Made by a program: the position numbers and the translations under genes. A stretch of 64,000 nt of DNA from Frankia casuarinae (GTDB taxonomy: Bacteria > Actinomycetota > Actinomycetes > Frankiales > Frankiaceae), in the NCBI RefSeq assembly GCF_000013345.1, contig NC_007777.1:5270001-5334000 (forward strand), in the 5' to 3' direction. Positions 1 through 8,814 of the stretch are shown one piece after another. Under the pieces are notes generated by a model. That model was not told where the DNA came from, searched no databases, and saw only the letters and a program-made list of their open reading frames with translations. Numbering within the stretch: position 1 is the first letter of the stretch; the number at the start of each line of letters is the position of its first letter.

Positions 1-26
1 TCGGGTCCCCCAGCTTCACCTTTTCG

Positions 27-53
27 GTAATCATGACAAGGTGTCATGATTAC
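27..53. promoter_or_regulatory. Perfect 12-bp inverted repeat, operator-like
   Basis: The left arm GTAATCATGACA (27-38) and right arm TGTCATGATTAC (42-53) match perfectly around the spacer AGG. The element is much more AT-rich than the flanking DNA. Its size and symmetry fit a binding site for a dimeric repressor such as a TetR- or GntR-type protein. Which gene it controls cannot be seen: the nearest confident start to the right is at 664, and a gene left of the window is equally possible. Confidence 0.6.
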
Positions 54-663
54 AAAGCTATTGCCGCCTCGTTCCCGTTCTGGAGCGAACCGGCGGCGGG
101 CCGCATCCCGGCCTCCCTCGGCTCGTCGCCCGGGACCCTCCCGGGCCGGGGCGATGATCCACAAGCCTGCGCCGCGCGATCCTGTCGGTCCTGCCAGCGC
201 CCCCCTTCCTCATCCCGCCACCGCCGACCGGCGAGCTCCACCGCCGCATCGCACCGCCGCCGGCTTGCCCGCCAAACATGATCGGCAGAGGAAACCTCCG
301 GGTAACACCACGCAGAGCCACGATGACAGGAACTTTGCGCACCAATAATCATCACCCTCCGGCGCAGCCTCCCTCCTACTATTGACAAAGCGAGACACAG
401 GCCAGATCCGGTCGGACCAACCAGAGCGACCGGAACGACCGGCCGGCGGCAGCGAGGCCGTCGTACGACCGCCGGGAGACTTCGGCCGTTGATCGCTGGA
501 TCCGGCCGGACCGCCGTCAGGGAGGATGGCGGTCGCGGCACCGATGCGGGCGCGTGGTCTCACTGTGCGCCCCCGGTCGGTCGCTTCTCGCGGTGGGCTC
601 TACCCCCACTACCTTGTCGTCACGGTCACGACCGTGGTGCTGTCTGAAGGAAGGACGCGCGGC
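54..663. other. No supported gene
   Basis: Several open frames exist on both strands, but none has a ribosome site or a recognisable product, and they overlap one another. A TTGACA hexamer near 380 could be a -35 element for the gene at 664, although no convincing -10 is placed after it. Confidence 0.5.
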
Positions 664-2085
664 ATGCCGCAGTCGAGCGGATCTTCACCGACGCGCGGGC
701 CCGACCCCGGGGCCTGGGTCCCGGCGAGCCGGGCGGCCCCTCTCCCACCCTGGTGGGCGACCACCGAGTCGATCGTCATCCCGCCGGCGCGCATCCCTCC
801 GGACGACCACCCCGAGGACTACGAGCCGGCGCCACCGCCCCAGCCTTCGATGACGAAAGCCGCAACGAGCCCCACCGATGTGTCGCCGGCACCCGCGGGC
901 ACGCCATCCTTCGGCACTGTGAGCGAAGCACCATTCGGCGCTGTGAGCGGAGCGATCCCGGCGCAGCCGACACCGTCGTCGGCCCCCCACACCACACGCC
1001 TCGGCGCCCCGGCCCCCGGTGCCTCGGACCGCAGGCAGTTCCATCGCTATGCGGGAGCGGCGGTCATGACCGCGATCCTCGCCGAGGGACAGATCATGGA
1101 GGTCTCGGACGTCCTCGCGGCCAGTCCGATCCAGCTCGCCCTGGAACGCGCCGACGATCTGCTCGACGACCTCCTCGACGCGCACGAGGCGACCCCACCC
1201 GCGCACATCCTGGCCCAGACCGAGCGGTTGCGCCGCGGCCTGGAGCGACTCAGCCGGCGGTCCATCCCCGCCGGCGACGCCCACCGGCGCGACGTGCTGC
1301 GGGGGCGGGTCGCCGTGCTGGGTGCGGATGCGGCCTTCAAACTCGGTGACATCGAGACCGCGCGGTCGCTGACGTCGCTCGGGTTCCAGGCGGGGCGCTC
1401 GGTGGGTGAGGGTGCGCTTCGCGGTTCGGCCCGGGAAGTCGCGGCCGTCAACGAGTTCTACGCCGGCCGGCCCGACGAGGCGCTCCGCCTTGCCCGGGAC
1501 GGGCTGACCCACGTCAGTGGCGGTGCCGTGCGGGCCCGACTTGTCTGCCAGGAGGCGCGTGCCCTCGCCGCCCTCGGTGACGTGCGGGGCGCGGCCCAGG
1601 CCCTGGACCGGGCGTACGACCTGGCGGACGCCATCCCGGCGGACCAGTGGGGCCGTCCCGGTCCGAGTTTCGACCAGTTCAATCCGGTCGAGGTGCCCTA
1701 CAACGCCACGACGGCCCTGTGTCTACTCGGCCGACCACAGGCCGCCCAGGAACACGCGGATCTCGCCCTGCCGAAGCTGGACGGGATGAACGCCCCGGGA
1801 TTCCGGTCGGTGATCCGCCTCGATCTCGCCCTGGCGCTGGCCCGGCAGGGTCGCCTGGAACTCGACCAGGTCTGCGCCCTGGCCACCGAGGCGATCCAGA
1901 TCTCCTGGGGGCGAACCGTGGCCTCCGTCTCGGGACGCGCGGATCAGCTGCTCGCGGCCACCCGGCCGCACAGCGAGGTGCGCCAGGTGCGGGACCTCGC
2001 GGTACTCATCCGGGAGTGGCAACGCTCCGCGGCGCGGCAGCGGCCCGGCGGGCGCGCGGTTCCCGTGCCGAGCTCGCCGGTCTGA
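664..2085 (+). CDS. TPR-like helical protein of unknown function
   Basis: A 473-residue protein. The ATG at 664 was chosen over longer starts because GGAAGGA lies 9 bases upstream. Residues 1 to about 120 are proline/alanine-rich and probably disordered. From about residue 125 to the end the protein is regular alpha-helical, with alanine/leucine repeats (for example AALGDVRGAAQALDRAYD) that resemble tetratricopeptide repeats as seen in the C-terminal halves of actinobacterial regulators. No helix-turn-helix or catalytic motif is visible. It is followed after 35 bp by a phosphotransferase in the same direction, so the two may be co-transcribed. A scaffold or sensor role is a guess. Confidence 0.8.
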   Translation: MPQSSGSSPTRGPDPGAWVPASRAAPLPPWWATTESIVIPPARIPPDDHPEDYEPAPPPQPSMTKAATSPTDVSPAPAGTPSFGTVSEAPFGAVSGAIPAQPTPSSAPHTTRLGAPAPGASDRRQFHRYAGAAVMTAILAEGQIMEVSDVLAASPIQLALERADDLLDDLLDAHEATPPAHILAQTERLRRGLERLSRRSIPAGDAHRRDVLRGRVAVLGADAAFKLGDIETARSLTSLGFQAGRSVGEGALRGSAREVAAVNEFYAGRPDEALRLARDGLTHVSGGAVRARLVCQEARALAALGDVRGAAQALDRAYDLADAIPADQWGRPGPSFDQFNPVEVPYNATTALCLLGRPQAAQEHADLALPKLDGMNAPGFRSVIRLDLALALARQGRLELDQVCALATEAIQISWGRTVASVSGRADQLLAATRPHSEVRQVRDLAVLIREWQRSAARQRPGGRAVPVPSSPV

Positions 2086-2120
2086 CGCCGGCCACCGTAC
2101 GAGGACCGTGCGAGGGCGCA

Positions 2121-3065
2121 GTGGCCGACGGCGGGCACCCTCCGGCGGGCTCGCCGGACCACGCGCGGTTCACCGCGGAGCGGACCCGCCGCGCCCTCGG
2201 TGCGATCTGCGCCGAGGCCGGCCTGGACGACTCGGATGCCATGCTGATCAAGAGAACCGTGAACGCGGTGTACCGGCTGCCACGGGCCGGCGCGGTTGTC
2301 CGGATCATCGGATCGGCCGCGATGGCGCATCGGGTGAACAAGGTGGTCCGGGTGGCCCGCTGGCTGGCGGAGAACCACGTCCCGGCCGTCCGGCTGCTCC
2401 CCGGCGTGCCGGCCCCGGTCACGGCGGCCGGCTTCCTCGCGACGGTCTGGGCCGACGCGACGCCACCCGGCACCCCGCCCGGCGGTCCGGCACCGGACAC
2501 CGCGGAGCTGGCCGGCGCGCTGCGCGGTCTGCACACCCTGGCGCCGCCGGAACCGCCGCTGCCATGCTGGGATCCCCTCGACGACGTCCGCCGGCGATTA
2601 TCCGACGCCGAGGCGCTCCCCGGGCCCGACCGCCGTTTCCTGGAGAAGATGACCGGCCGGATCGCGGCGGCTCTGCCCACCATCCGCTACGCGCTGCCGC
2701 GGGTCGTCATACATGGGGACGCGCATCTGGCGAACCTCGTGCGGGCCGCGGACGGCCGCGCGCTGCTCTGCGACTTCGACGCCACCTGCCTGGGGCCGGC
2801 GGAATGGGACCTGATTCCTGTGGCGGTCGGCCGGCTACGCTTCGGTCATGATCCTCAGGCCCACCTCGATCTGGCCCGGGGCTACGACTTCGACGTCACC
2901 ACCTGGGACGGGTTCGCCGTCCTGCGGGCGGTCCGGGAACTGAAGCTGGTGACGAGCGTGGTGCCGATCCTGGGGAGCAGCGCGACGGTGGCCGCCCAGT
3001 TCCGGGTCAGGATGGACAGCCTGCGCTCCGGCGACACCGGCGTCCGCTGGTCCCCCTACCGTTGA
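2121..3065 (+). CDS. Aminoglycoside phosphotransferase-family kinase
   Basis: A 314-residue protein with the kinase-like phosphotransferase fold (APH/choline kinase superfamily). The catalytic loop is visible as HGDAHLANL with H198 and D200, and the metal-binding DFD lies at 218-220. The N-lobe contains the invariant-type Lys region around VVRIIG. The GTG at 2121 is preferred because the frame upstream overlaps the previous gene and has no family similarity. Members phosphorylate small hydroxylated molecules such as antibiotics, choline or sugars. The substrate here is unknown, and antibiotic resistance should not be assumed. The gene lies 35 bp after the TPR-like gene and probably shares its transcript. 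Confidence 0.85.
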   Translation: MADGGHPPAGSPDHARFTAERTRRALGAICAEAGLDDSDAMLIKRTVNAVYRLPRAGAVVRIIGSAAMAHRVNKVVRVARWLAENHVPAVRLLPGVPAPVTAAGFLATVWADATPPGTPPGGPAPDTAELAGALRGLHTLAPPEPPLPCWDPLDDVRRRLSDAEALPGPDRRFLEKMTGRIAAALPTIRYALPRVVIHGDAHLANLVRAADGRALLCDFDATCLGPAEWDLIPVAVGRLRFGHDPQAHLDLARGYDFDVTTWDGFAVLRAVRELKLVTSVVPILGSSATVAAQFRVRMDSLRSGDTGVRWSPYR

Positions 3066-3090
3066 CGCCTCCCTCATCACCCTCGCTGTC

Positions 3091-3124
3091 AGGGCCCCCG
3101 GGGAGGAGACGCCCCCGGGGCCGG
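3091..3124 (+). terminator. GC-rich hairpin after the phosphotransferase gene
   Basis: A stem made of GGCCCCCGGGG and CCCCCGGGGCC (one mismatch) encloses an 8-base loop and starts about 27 bp past the stop codon. There is no T-run, which is common for actinobacterial terminator-like hairpins. Confidence 0.45.
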
Positions 3125-3405
3125 CACCACACGAGGCACACCGTTTCCACCGGCCGGGCCGTGCGGTCCACGGAACCACATGTCATTCTGGTCAGACCTG
3201 TCGGGCCGGTCCGGCGGGTCACGTCTACGTGCCGGACGCTCGGCTCCGAACGCGGGCTACCGGGGACCGCTGTCCTGGGCGTGGTCGTCAGATCACCCCG
3301 GCCTCATGGCTTGGGTCGCCCAAACGGAGGGGAGGCCCTTGAACACGACGGAGGGAATGCCCGCCCCGGGGATCAACCAGGTGGTGTGCTGCCCGGAGAA
3401 CAATC
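3125..3405. other. Intergenic leader upstream of the MinD-like gene
   Basis: With the hairpin, this forms a 340-bp gap. It has purine-rich patches (GGAGGGGAGG near 3330, CGGAGGGAATG near 3350) and no convincing open frame. It presumably carries the promoter and leader of the gene at 3406. Confidence 0.4.
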
Positions 3406-5685
3406 ATGAACGATGATCCCCGGGAGATCGGCGCCATCCGGGTCGGCGATGCCGGAGATCGGGACCCCGCGAATCCCGGGCCGCGGGAGCGTGGCGGGCG
3501 CGTCGGGTCCCCGCCGCCGACCACCGAGCAGCCGTCCCGTTCGGCGAGCCGACTGCCGGCAGTGACGGACACCGACCGGTCGTCCCCCGACCGGTCGTCC
3601 CCCGACCGAGCCGACCCGGATCACTGGCAGACCGGTCCGGCGCAGCCGCGCTCCGCCGGTGCCGCCGGTTGGACGGTCGACGGCCCCTACCGCCCCGAGC
3701 CGGCGGCATCCGTCTTCCGGCCGAGCACCGCCGCCCCGGCGGCGTCCCCTGCCGTCTCCGACACCTGGCCGTCGATGCGCCGCGTTGATCCGATGTCGGC
3801 CACGGGCTCCGAGGCAGCGGGTTCCTACCCGGCTGGCCCGGCTGGCTGGACCGATCGGGGCACGCCCGGGTCCGCGGCCATGAACCGTCGAGGCACGGAG
3901 AGTGCCAACGGCAACGGCAGGATGCTGCCGATCGAGACCCGCACCTTCGATCCGCTGCTCGACCAGTTCCCACCGAATCCGGGCGGAGCGTTCGGTCAGG
4001 CGTACCCGCCGCCCCCGCCGGGGGAGACCCGGGCCTGGCGGGGCGATCCGCTGAACCCGCCACCGCTGAACCCGCCACCGTCCGACCCGTACGCCCAGTC
4101 CCCGCCACCGGGCCCGCCGCTGAACCCGCCACCGTCCGACCCGTACGCCCAGTCCCCGCCACCGGCCCCGCCGCTGAACCCGCCACCGTCCGACCCGTAC
4201 GCCCAGTCCCCGCCACCGGCCCCGCGGGACGAGCGCCATGATCCGTGGCGGAGCACGCCGCCGGTGGCGGCGGCGAACTCGTCCGCGCTGGAGGAGACCG
4301 CCGCGATGAGACGAGCGGACTTCGACTCCGCCGCTCCCCGGCCGTACGGCGAGATGGATGGGCGATACGAGACCTATCGACCGTCAACCGAGTATCCCGC
4401 GCCGCCGCCGCCCGACCGGTCGAGAACCGGAAGTAAGGCGGCCGGCGGCCCGTACACCGGCCCGGCCCGCACGCCCACCGAAGCCGGCCGCATCCCCTCC
4501 TGGCTACGCGATCCCGAGCCGGCCGGGTCGCCCGGCGGACCGGCCGGGACCGGGCGGCACCGCGATCCGAACCGCGGCGATCAGGCCCACGACGGCCGGG
4601 CCCACGACGGCCGGGCCCACGACGGCCGGGCCCACGACGAATCGTTCCGGACGGAGCACGACCCATCGGCCGCGGCCGGCCGGCGTCGGGCCGGTGGCCC
4701 GGTGGGACCGGGTTCCCGGGAGACGGGTTCCCGGGAGACGGGAAACGGCCGGGCGGGGCTCGCCACCAGCGCACTGCTGCCCGCTCCCCCGGAGACGGCG
4801 TCCCGCGGCTGGCGCAGGCTCGTTTACCAGGTCTCGGCGGGCGCGGTGAACCCCGGTCCGTCCCCCGACGAGGTTCGCGACCGCCGGCTCCTCGCGCGCA
4901 TCCGGAACCCGCTGCACGACTGTCACCGCATCGCGGTGATGTCCCTCAAGGGCGGCGTCGGCAAGACCACGACGACGGTGGCGGTCGGTTCCACGCTGGC
5001 CAGCCTGCGCGATGACCGGGTGGTGGCGATCGACGCGAATCCGGACCGTGGCACCTTGGGTTCCAGGGTGCCACGCACCTCCGCCCACACGGTGCGCGAA
5101 CTGCTGGAGGACGCTCCGCGTCTGCACCGGTACGTGGACGTCCGCAGGTACCTGTCACAGGCCGACTCGAGGCTGGAGGTGCTGGCGTCGGCCAACGATC
5201 CGGAGCTGTCGGACACCTTCGGGGACGCCGACTACCGGGCAGCCGACGATCTGCTGCAACGGCACTACTCGATCCTGTTGACCGATTGTGGGACGGGCAT
5301 CCTGCACAGTGCGATGCATGGGGTGCTGGAGCTAGCCGACACGCTGGTGATCGTGAGCAGCGCCAGCGCCGACGGCGGGTCCAGCGCGAGCGCCACCCTC
5401 GACTGGTTGGACGCGCACGGCTACTCCGACCATGTCCGCGAGGCGGTCGCCGTGATCTCGATGTTCCCCGTCCAGGGCGAGCGGGTCGACGTCGACACGC
5501 TGGAACGGCATTTTGAAGCCCGGACGCGACGGGTGGTCCGGGTCCCGTTCGACCCGCATCTGGCCGACGGGGGACGGATCGTGCTGTCGAACCTGAAACG
5601 GGAGACGCGGGCGGCCTATCGGGAGATCGCCGGCGCGGTAGCCGAACGCTTCGGCGAGGAACGCCGCGGCTACCCGGGCGGCTGA
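3406..5685 (+). CDS. Proline-rich MinD/ParA-like ATPase, EspI type
   Basis: A 759-residue protein in two parts. Residues 1 to about 470 are low-complexity and proline-rich, with three 18-residue repeats of the LNPPPSDPYAQSPPP type (4066-4227), a GRAHD repeat (about 4585-4640) and a GSRET duplication. The C-terminal 270 residues are a deviant-Walker ATPase with SLKGGVGKTTT at about 513-523 and a following VVAIDANPDRGTLG switch. The segment AGAVNPGPSPDE just before the ATPase, plus the overall layout, matches mycobacterial EspI-like ATPases linked to type VII secretion. No ESX genes flank it here. ATG 3406 follows a GGAGAA site. A role in positioning or secretion control is inferred. Confidence 0.85.
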   Translation: MNDDPREIGAIRVGDAGDRDPANPGPRERGGRVGSPPPTTEQPSRSASRLPAVTDTDRSSPDRSSPDRADPDHWQTGPAQPRSAGAAGWTVDGPYRPEPAASVFRPSTAAPAASPAVSDTWPSMRRVDPMSATGSEAAGSYPAGPAGWTDRGTPGSAAMNRRGTESANGNGRMLPIETRTFDPLLDQFPPNPGGAFGQAYPPPPPGETRAWRGDPLNPPPLNPPPSDPYAQSPPPGPPLNPPPSDPYAQSPPPAPPLNPPPSDPYAQSPPPAPRDERHDPWRSTPPVAAANSSALEETAAMRRADFDSAAPRPYGEMDGRYETYRPSTEYPAPPPPDRSRTGSKAAGGPYTGPARTPTEAGRIPSWLRDPEPAGSPGGPAGTGRHRDPNRGDQAHDGRAHDGRAHDGRAHDESFRTEHDPSAAAGRRRAGGPVGPGSRETGSRETGNGRAGLATSALLPAPPETASRGWRRLVYQVSAGAVNPGPSPDEVRDRRLLARIRNPLHDCHRIAVMSLKGGVGKTTTTVAVGSTLASLRDDRVVAIDANPDRGTLGSRVPRTSAHTVRELLEDAPRLHRYVDVRRYLSQADSRLEVLASANDPELSDTFGDADYRAADDLLQRHYSILLTDCGTGILHSAMHGVLELADTLVIVSSASADGGSSASATLDWLDAHGYSDHVREAVAVISMFPVQGERVDVDTLERHFEARTRRVVRVPFDPHLADGGRIVLSNLKRETRAAYREIAGAVAERFGEERRGYPGG
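4066..4227 (+). repeat. Three 54-bp in-frame repeats in the MinD-like gene
   Basis: Units begin at 4066, 4120 and 4174 and encode LNPPPSDPYAQSPPP followed by GPP or APP. The DNA copies are nearly identical, which points to recent duplication. The period is a multiple of three, so a copy change keeps the frame. Confidence 0.9.
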
Positions 5686-5714
5686 CGCCGCTGACACCGC
5701 CGGCTGCCTCAGCA

Positions 5715-5770
5715 GCTCAGTGCCTCAGTGGCTCAGTGCCTCAGTGCCTCAGTGCCTCAGTGGCTCAGTG
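5715..5770. repeat. Seven tandem copies of an 8-bp unit
   Basis: The unit is SCTCAGTG, with the first base alternating G or C. Copies begin at 5715, 5723, 5731, 5739, 5747, 5755 and 5763 with no other change. The array lies between convergent genes, and its last two copies encode the C-terminus and stop codon (5757-5759) of the flavoprotein on the minus strand. Confidence 0.95.
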
Positions 5771-7058
5771 CCGCCACCGCCGCCCGCACGCCGGGACGAC
5801 GCAGTTGCCGGGCGATGGTGGTCCGTCCCTCGATGAGCCGGGTGAACAGCCCGAAGGTGCCCGGAGCCGCCATGACCGTGTGCATCGCGCCCGGCCGGCG
5901 GGTGAACGCGGCCAGGACCTCTCGTCCCGCCGCCATCTCGGGGCCCAGGATCGCCTCGACGCGCGCGGGATAGGCCGCCAAGGCGTCGAGCGCCGTGGCG
6001 CCCGGGCCAGTGGGCCTTGTATCCGTTACCCCCCCGGCCCGGGTCACGCCCGCCCTCGCGCGACCGACGCCCACACTCGCCGCGGCGGCCGCCTCCCCGG
6101 CGAGCCGACCCGACCGTAATGCGAACGAGATGCCTTCGCGTGTCCACGGATCCAGGAGCCCGGCCGCGTCCCCCGCGACCAACACCCGGCCCCGCCGCAG
6201 CGGGGAGGCGACGGCCCGCACCCGGGTGAGATGTCCGGAGTCATGCTGGCGCGGCAGGTCGGTGAGCCCGAGACGGTCGACGAACCGGGTGTAATAGGCG
6301 CGCAGCGCGGCGCCCTCGGCACGATCACCGATCACGCCGACCGTGAGCACCCGTCCCTTGGGGAACACCCACCCGTAGGAACCCGGCACCGGCCCCCAGT
6401 CGATGAGCATGCGTCCGGCCCATCGCGCGGCACGCGCCGGGTCGGCGACAAACTCGCCCTCCAGGCCGACGTCGACCTGGTCACAGCGGACACCGACATA
6501 GGTGCCGCAACGACCCGAGGTGCCGTCCGCACCCACCACCACCCGAGCGCGCAGGTCCGCCCCCGCACGCAGACGCACGGTCACCCAACCGTCGTCCTGA
6601 TCCCCGGCGTCCTCGGCGATCCCGGTCCCGCCCGGCCCGCTCTCGGTCAGCCCCACCACGTGCGCACCGGTCCGCACGGTCGCGCCGGCCGCGGCCGCCG
6701 CGGCCAGGAGAGCGGCGTCCAGATCGGATCGCATCACCATCGACATCCAGGGACGGCCGCCGGACCGGCCGCGGGTGACCTCGAAGCGGCCGTCCCAGGT
6801 CATCGTCAGGGAGCTGACGCTGGCTCGAACCAGACCGGCCAGTTCGATGCCGAGATGATCCGCCGAAAGGCCGACCAGGCCGCCACCGCAGGTCTTGTAA
6901 CGAGGTACCGCCGAGCGTTCGAGCACGCACACCCGGGCCCCGGCGTTCGCCGCCGCCCGCGCCGCGCTGCCACCGGCCGGACCCGCCCCGACGACAATGA
7001 CGTCAAAGGTGTTCTCCGGGTCGTCAACCCTGCTCACAGCGCTCCATCCTCCCGACAC
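5757..7058 (-). CDS. Geranylgeranyl reductase family flavoprotein
   Basis: A 433-residue FAD-dependent oxidoreductase. The dinucleotide-binding motif VVGAGPAGGSAA lies near residues 21-32, followed by LERSAVPRYKTCGGGL, typical of the geranylgeranyl/digeranylglycerophospholipid reductase family. The second FAD motif is VAGDAAGLLDPWTREGISFAL. Relatives reduce isoprenoid double bonds, including menaquinone side chains (MenJ), carotenoid precursors and archaeal lipids; the substrate here is not determined. The ATG at 7058 is the ORF start and a GTG at codon 11 is an alternative. The stop codon lies inside an 8-bp tandem repeat. The protein remains closed whatever the copy number, because each CACTGAGS unit can supply a TGA. 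Confidence 0.85.
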   Translation of the reverse strand: MSGGWSAVSRVDDPENTFDVIVVGAGPAGGSAARAAANAGARVCVLERSAVPRYKTCGGGLVGLSADHLGIELAGLVRASVSSLTMTWDGRFEVTRGRSGGRPWMSMVMRSDLDAALLAAAAAAGATVRTGAHVVGLTESGPGGTGIAEDAGDQDDGWVTVRLRAGADLRARVVVGADGTSGRCGTYVGVRCDQVDVGLEGEFVADPARAARWAGRMLIDWGPVPGSYGWVFPKGRVLTVGVIGDRAEGAALRAYYTRFVDRLGLTDLPRQHDSGHLTRVRAVASPLRRGRVLVAGDAAGLLDPWTREGISFALRSGRLAGEAAAAASVGVGRARAGVTRAGGVTDTRPTGPGATALDALAAYPARVEAILGPEMAAGREVLAAFTRRPGAMHTVMAAPGTFGLFTRLIEGRTTIARQLRRPGVRAAVAALSH

Positions 7059-7059
7059 C

Positions 7060-7113
7060 GCACCCCGCCCAGGCAGCGCACCCCGCCCAGGCAGCGCACC
7101 CCGCCCAGGCAGC
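7060..7113. repeat. Three perfect 18-bp tandem repeats
   Basis: The unit GCACCCCGCCCAGGCAGC begins at 7060, 7078 and 7096 without a mismatch. It fills most of the 74-bp gap between the SEC-C gene and the flavoprotein gene, directly upstream of the flavoprotein start, so it could affect that gene's promoter spacing. Confidence 0.95.
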
Positions 7114-7132
7114 GCGGTCTGCGCCGATGCCG

Positions 7133-8305
7133 TCAGCGCAGGGTGAGGCTGCGTCCAACAAGACCCGCCCGCACCCGGCGTTCGTGCGCGGTCAGTGCCG
7201 TGGTGTCGGCCAGTGCCCTCTGGTAGGCCACCCGCAGCGCGGCGGCCGGCTCCTCACAGCTACCCGCCTCGCTTCCGGGCGCGAGATCCCAGACGGGCAC
7301 GACGAGCCCGGCGGCGCGGAAGAACCCGATGAACCTGGAGCCCTCCCCCACCGTGAGACGTTCGGCCGCGGCCAGGCGAGCCAGCGCATCCAGCAACGCC
7401 TCCTCGGTGGGGGCGACGTCGGCGCCCGCGCCGATGGGAGCGACCGCCTCGGCCTCGGAGTCGGTGCCCGCCGCAGCACCCGCCGCACCCGGCCAGGCCA
7501 GCGGAAGCGCCCACCGCAGGTGCCAGCGGTCACCGGGATGGCACCAGTAGGCGGCCGGCACCGAGGTGAGCCGTACGGTGGGCACCACGGTGGCGTTGGC
7601 GCGCTCCAGCATCACCGCCACCTCCGGGTTCGGACCGCTCTCCTCGTCGGACGGTGGCAGCCACCATCCGAATCCGGAATGAACGGTGATGTCCAGGGGC
7701 GCCGGGTCCAGCAGGTCGGTGAGCCGGGGCAACCCGGCGAGTCCCGCGGGCAGTTGTTCCACGAGGCGCGGCGCGGAGGCGGGCGGGATGTCGATCGCAC
7801 TCCCCGGCTCGGCGGCGAGTGCGGCGAGCAGGGCACCGGCGACGTCCCGCGATACGTCCAGACCCGGAAGGGCGATCTGCAGGGCGACCAGGATTTCGCC
7901 GTCCTCGCGTACCAGGGCGGGGGCGGCCTGCGGCAGCATCGTGCAGAGCGTGATGCGCCGGTCGGCGTGCTCGGGATGGTCGGCGAGGTAGGCCGCCGCC
8001 AGGGCCAGCGGCGCGGTGGCGCTGGGCACCAGCTCCCGCAGGGCGACCAGGTCCGGCTCGTCGCGGCGGCCCGCGAACGGGCGCAGCACGGGAGCCGGCC
8101 GGTTCCGCTCGCCGTGGCACGCCTTGTAACGACGGCCCGACCCGCAGGGACAGGGTTCCCGCGGTCCGACGGCGGGGATGGCACCATCGGATCCGTGGAC
8201 GGACGGGCGGCGACGGCTCCGTGCGGCTCCCCCGCCAGAGCCGGGCGTGGCGACTCGTGCCGGGCGGGTGCCGGGACGCTGGGGTGCGGGTCGGCGAGCG
8301 ATCAC
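7133..8305 (-). CDS. SEC-C motif protein, DUF5926-like
   Basis: A 390-residue protein with a SEC-C zinc-binding motif near the N-terminus (CPCGSGRRYKACHG, with C52, C54, C63 and H64 as likely ligands). SecA carries the same motif at its C-terminus, so such proteins are often mislabelled SecA; no helicase domains are present here. The remaining ~320 residues are a mixed alpha/beta region matching an actinobacterial family of unknown function. It is upstream of and co-directional with the flavoprotein gene. The first ~45 residues are basic and low-complexity, so the true start could be somewhat later. Confidence is high that the gene is real and low on its role. Confidence 0.82.
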   Translation of the reverse strand: MIARRPAPQRPGTRPARVATPGSGGGAARSRRRPSVHGSDGAIPAVGPREPCPCGSGRRYKACHGERNRPAPVLRPFAGRRDEPDLVALRELVPSATAPLALAAAYLADHPEHADRRITLCTMLPQAAPALVREDGEILVALQIALPGLDVSRDVAGALLAALAAEPGSAIDIPPASAPRLVEQLPAGLAGLPRLTDLLDPAPLDITVHSGFGWWLPPSDEESGPNPEVAVMLERANATVVPTVRLTSVPAAYWCHPGDRWHLRWALPLAWPGAAGAAAGTDSEAEAVAPIGAGADVAPTEEALLDALARLAAAERLTVGEGSRFIGFFRAAGLVVPVWDLAPGSEAGSCEEPAAALRVAYQRALADTTALTAHERRVRAGLVGRSLTLR

Positions 8306-8814
8306 GACCTCCTGAGGTAGAGACCGTCACGCGCGGTCATGGACTTCCTGCGGGTAAGGCTAAGCCATGCTCGGCGGATGACGAGGGTACCGGGTGGCGG
8401 CCGTGGCCGTGGCAAACACCACCGATCCCGTCGCGGGAGCGGGCTGACGGAGGGCCGACAGCCGACAGATCCGGTCAACGACAGACCCGGTCGACGACAG
8501 ACCCGGTCAACGACAGATGCATCCCCGGTATCTCGGGCGCCCGTTCAGGGATAACCCTCTTCCGCGGCAGGGACTATCCCGTCGCTGCGAAAGCATCACC
8601 ACGGATACCGCACGCGGACCCCTCCTCAATGGGCACGATGAACACAGCCGTTCGGCGGACGGGCACTGGCGGGACTGATGGCGAGCATCATCAACGCTCG
8701 TCCGCAAGCCACCGTCACCGTGGCGACACATCCAGGAGGGCGACGCCGCGGGAACCGGTGAAAGGCCAATCGGCATGCGGCGCCCGCGGCATTCATCTCG
8801 ATATAGGGGGATCG
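8306..8814. other. Divergent intergenic region with no supported gene
   Basis: About 510 bp separate the divergent SEC-C and renalase-like genes. Both promoters should be here. It includes a 16-bp tandem repeat array (8463-8518) and a leader immediately before the gene at 8815. Short open frames exist but lack ribosome sites and family similarity. Confidence 0.5.
8463..8518. repeat. Three and a half copies of a 16-bp tandem repeat
   Basis: The unit CGACAGAYCCGGTCRA starts at 8463, 8479 and 8495, with a half copy at 8511. Each unit holds a GACAGA...GGTC core. Spacing of about 1.5 helical turns and a location between divergent promoters make it a possible binding array. Confidence 0.9.

Noticed and set aside
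2121-3065. Calling the phosphotransferase an antibiotic resistance gene
   Set aside because: The fold is used for many substrates and there is no evidence for a drug.
7133-8305. SecA annotation for the SEC-C protein
   Set aside because: Only the zinc motif is shared; there are no ATPase domains.
8748-8770. Cobalamin-riboswitch-like GGGAACCGGTGAAAGG before the renalase-like gene
   Set aside because: The B12 box and other required helices are missing.
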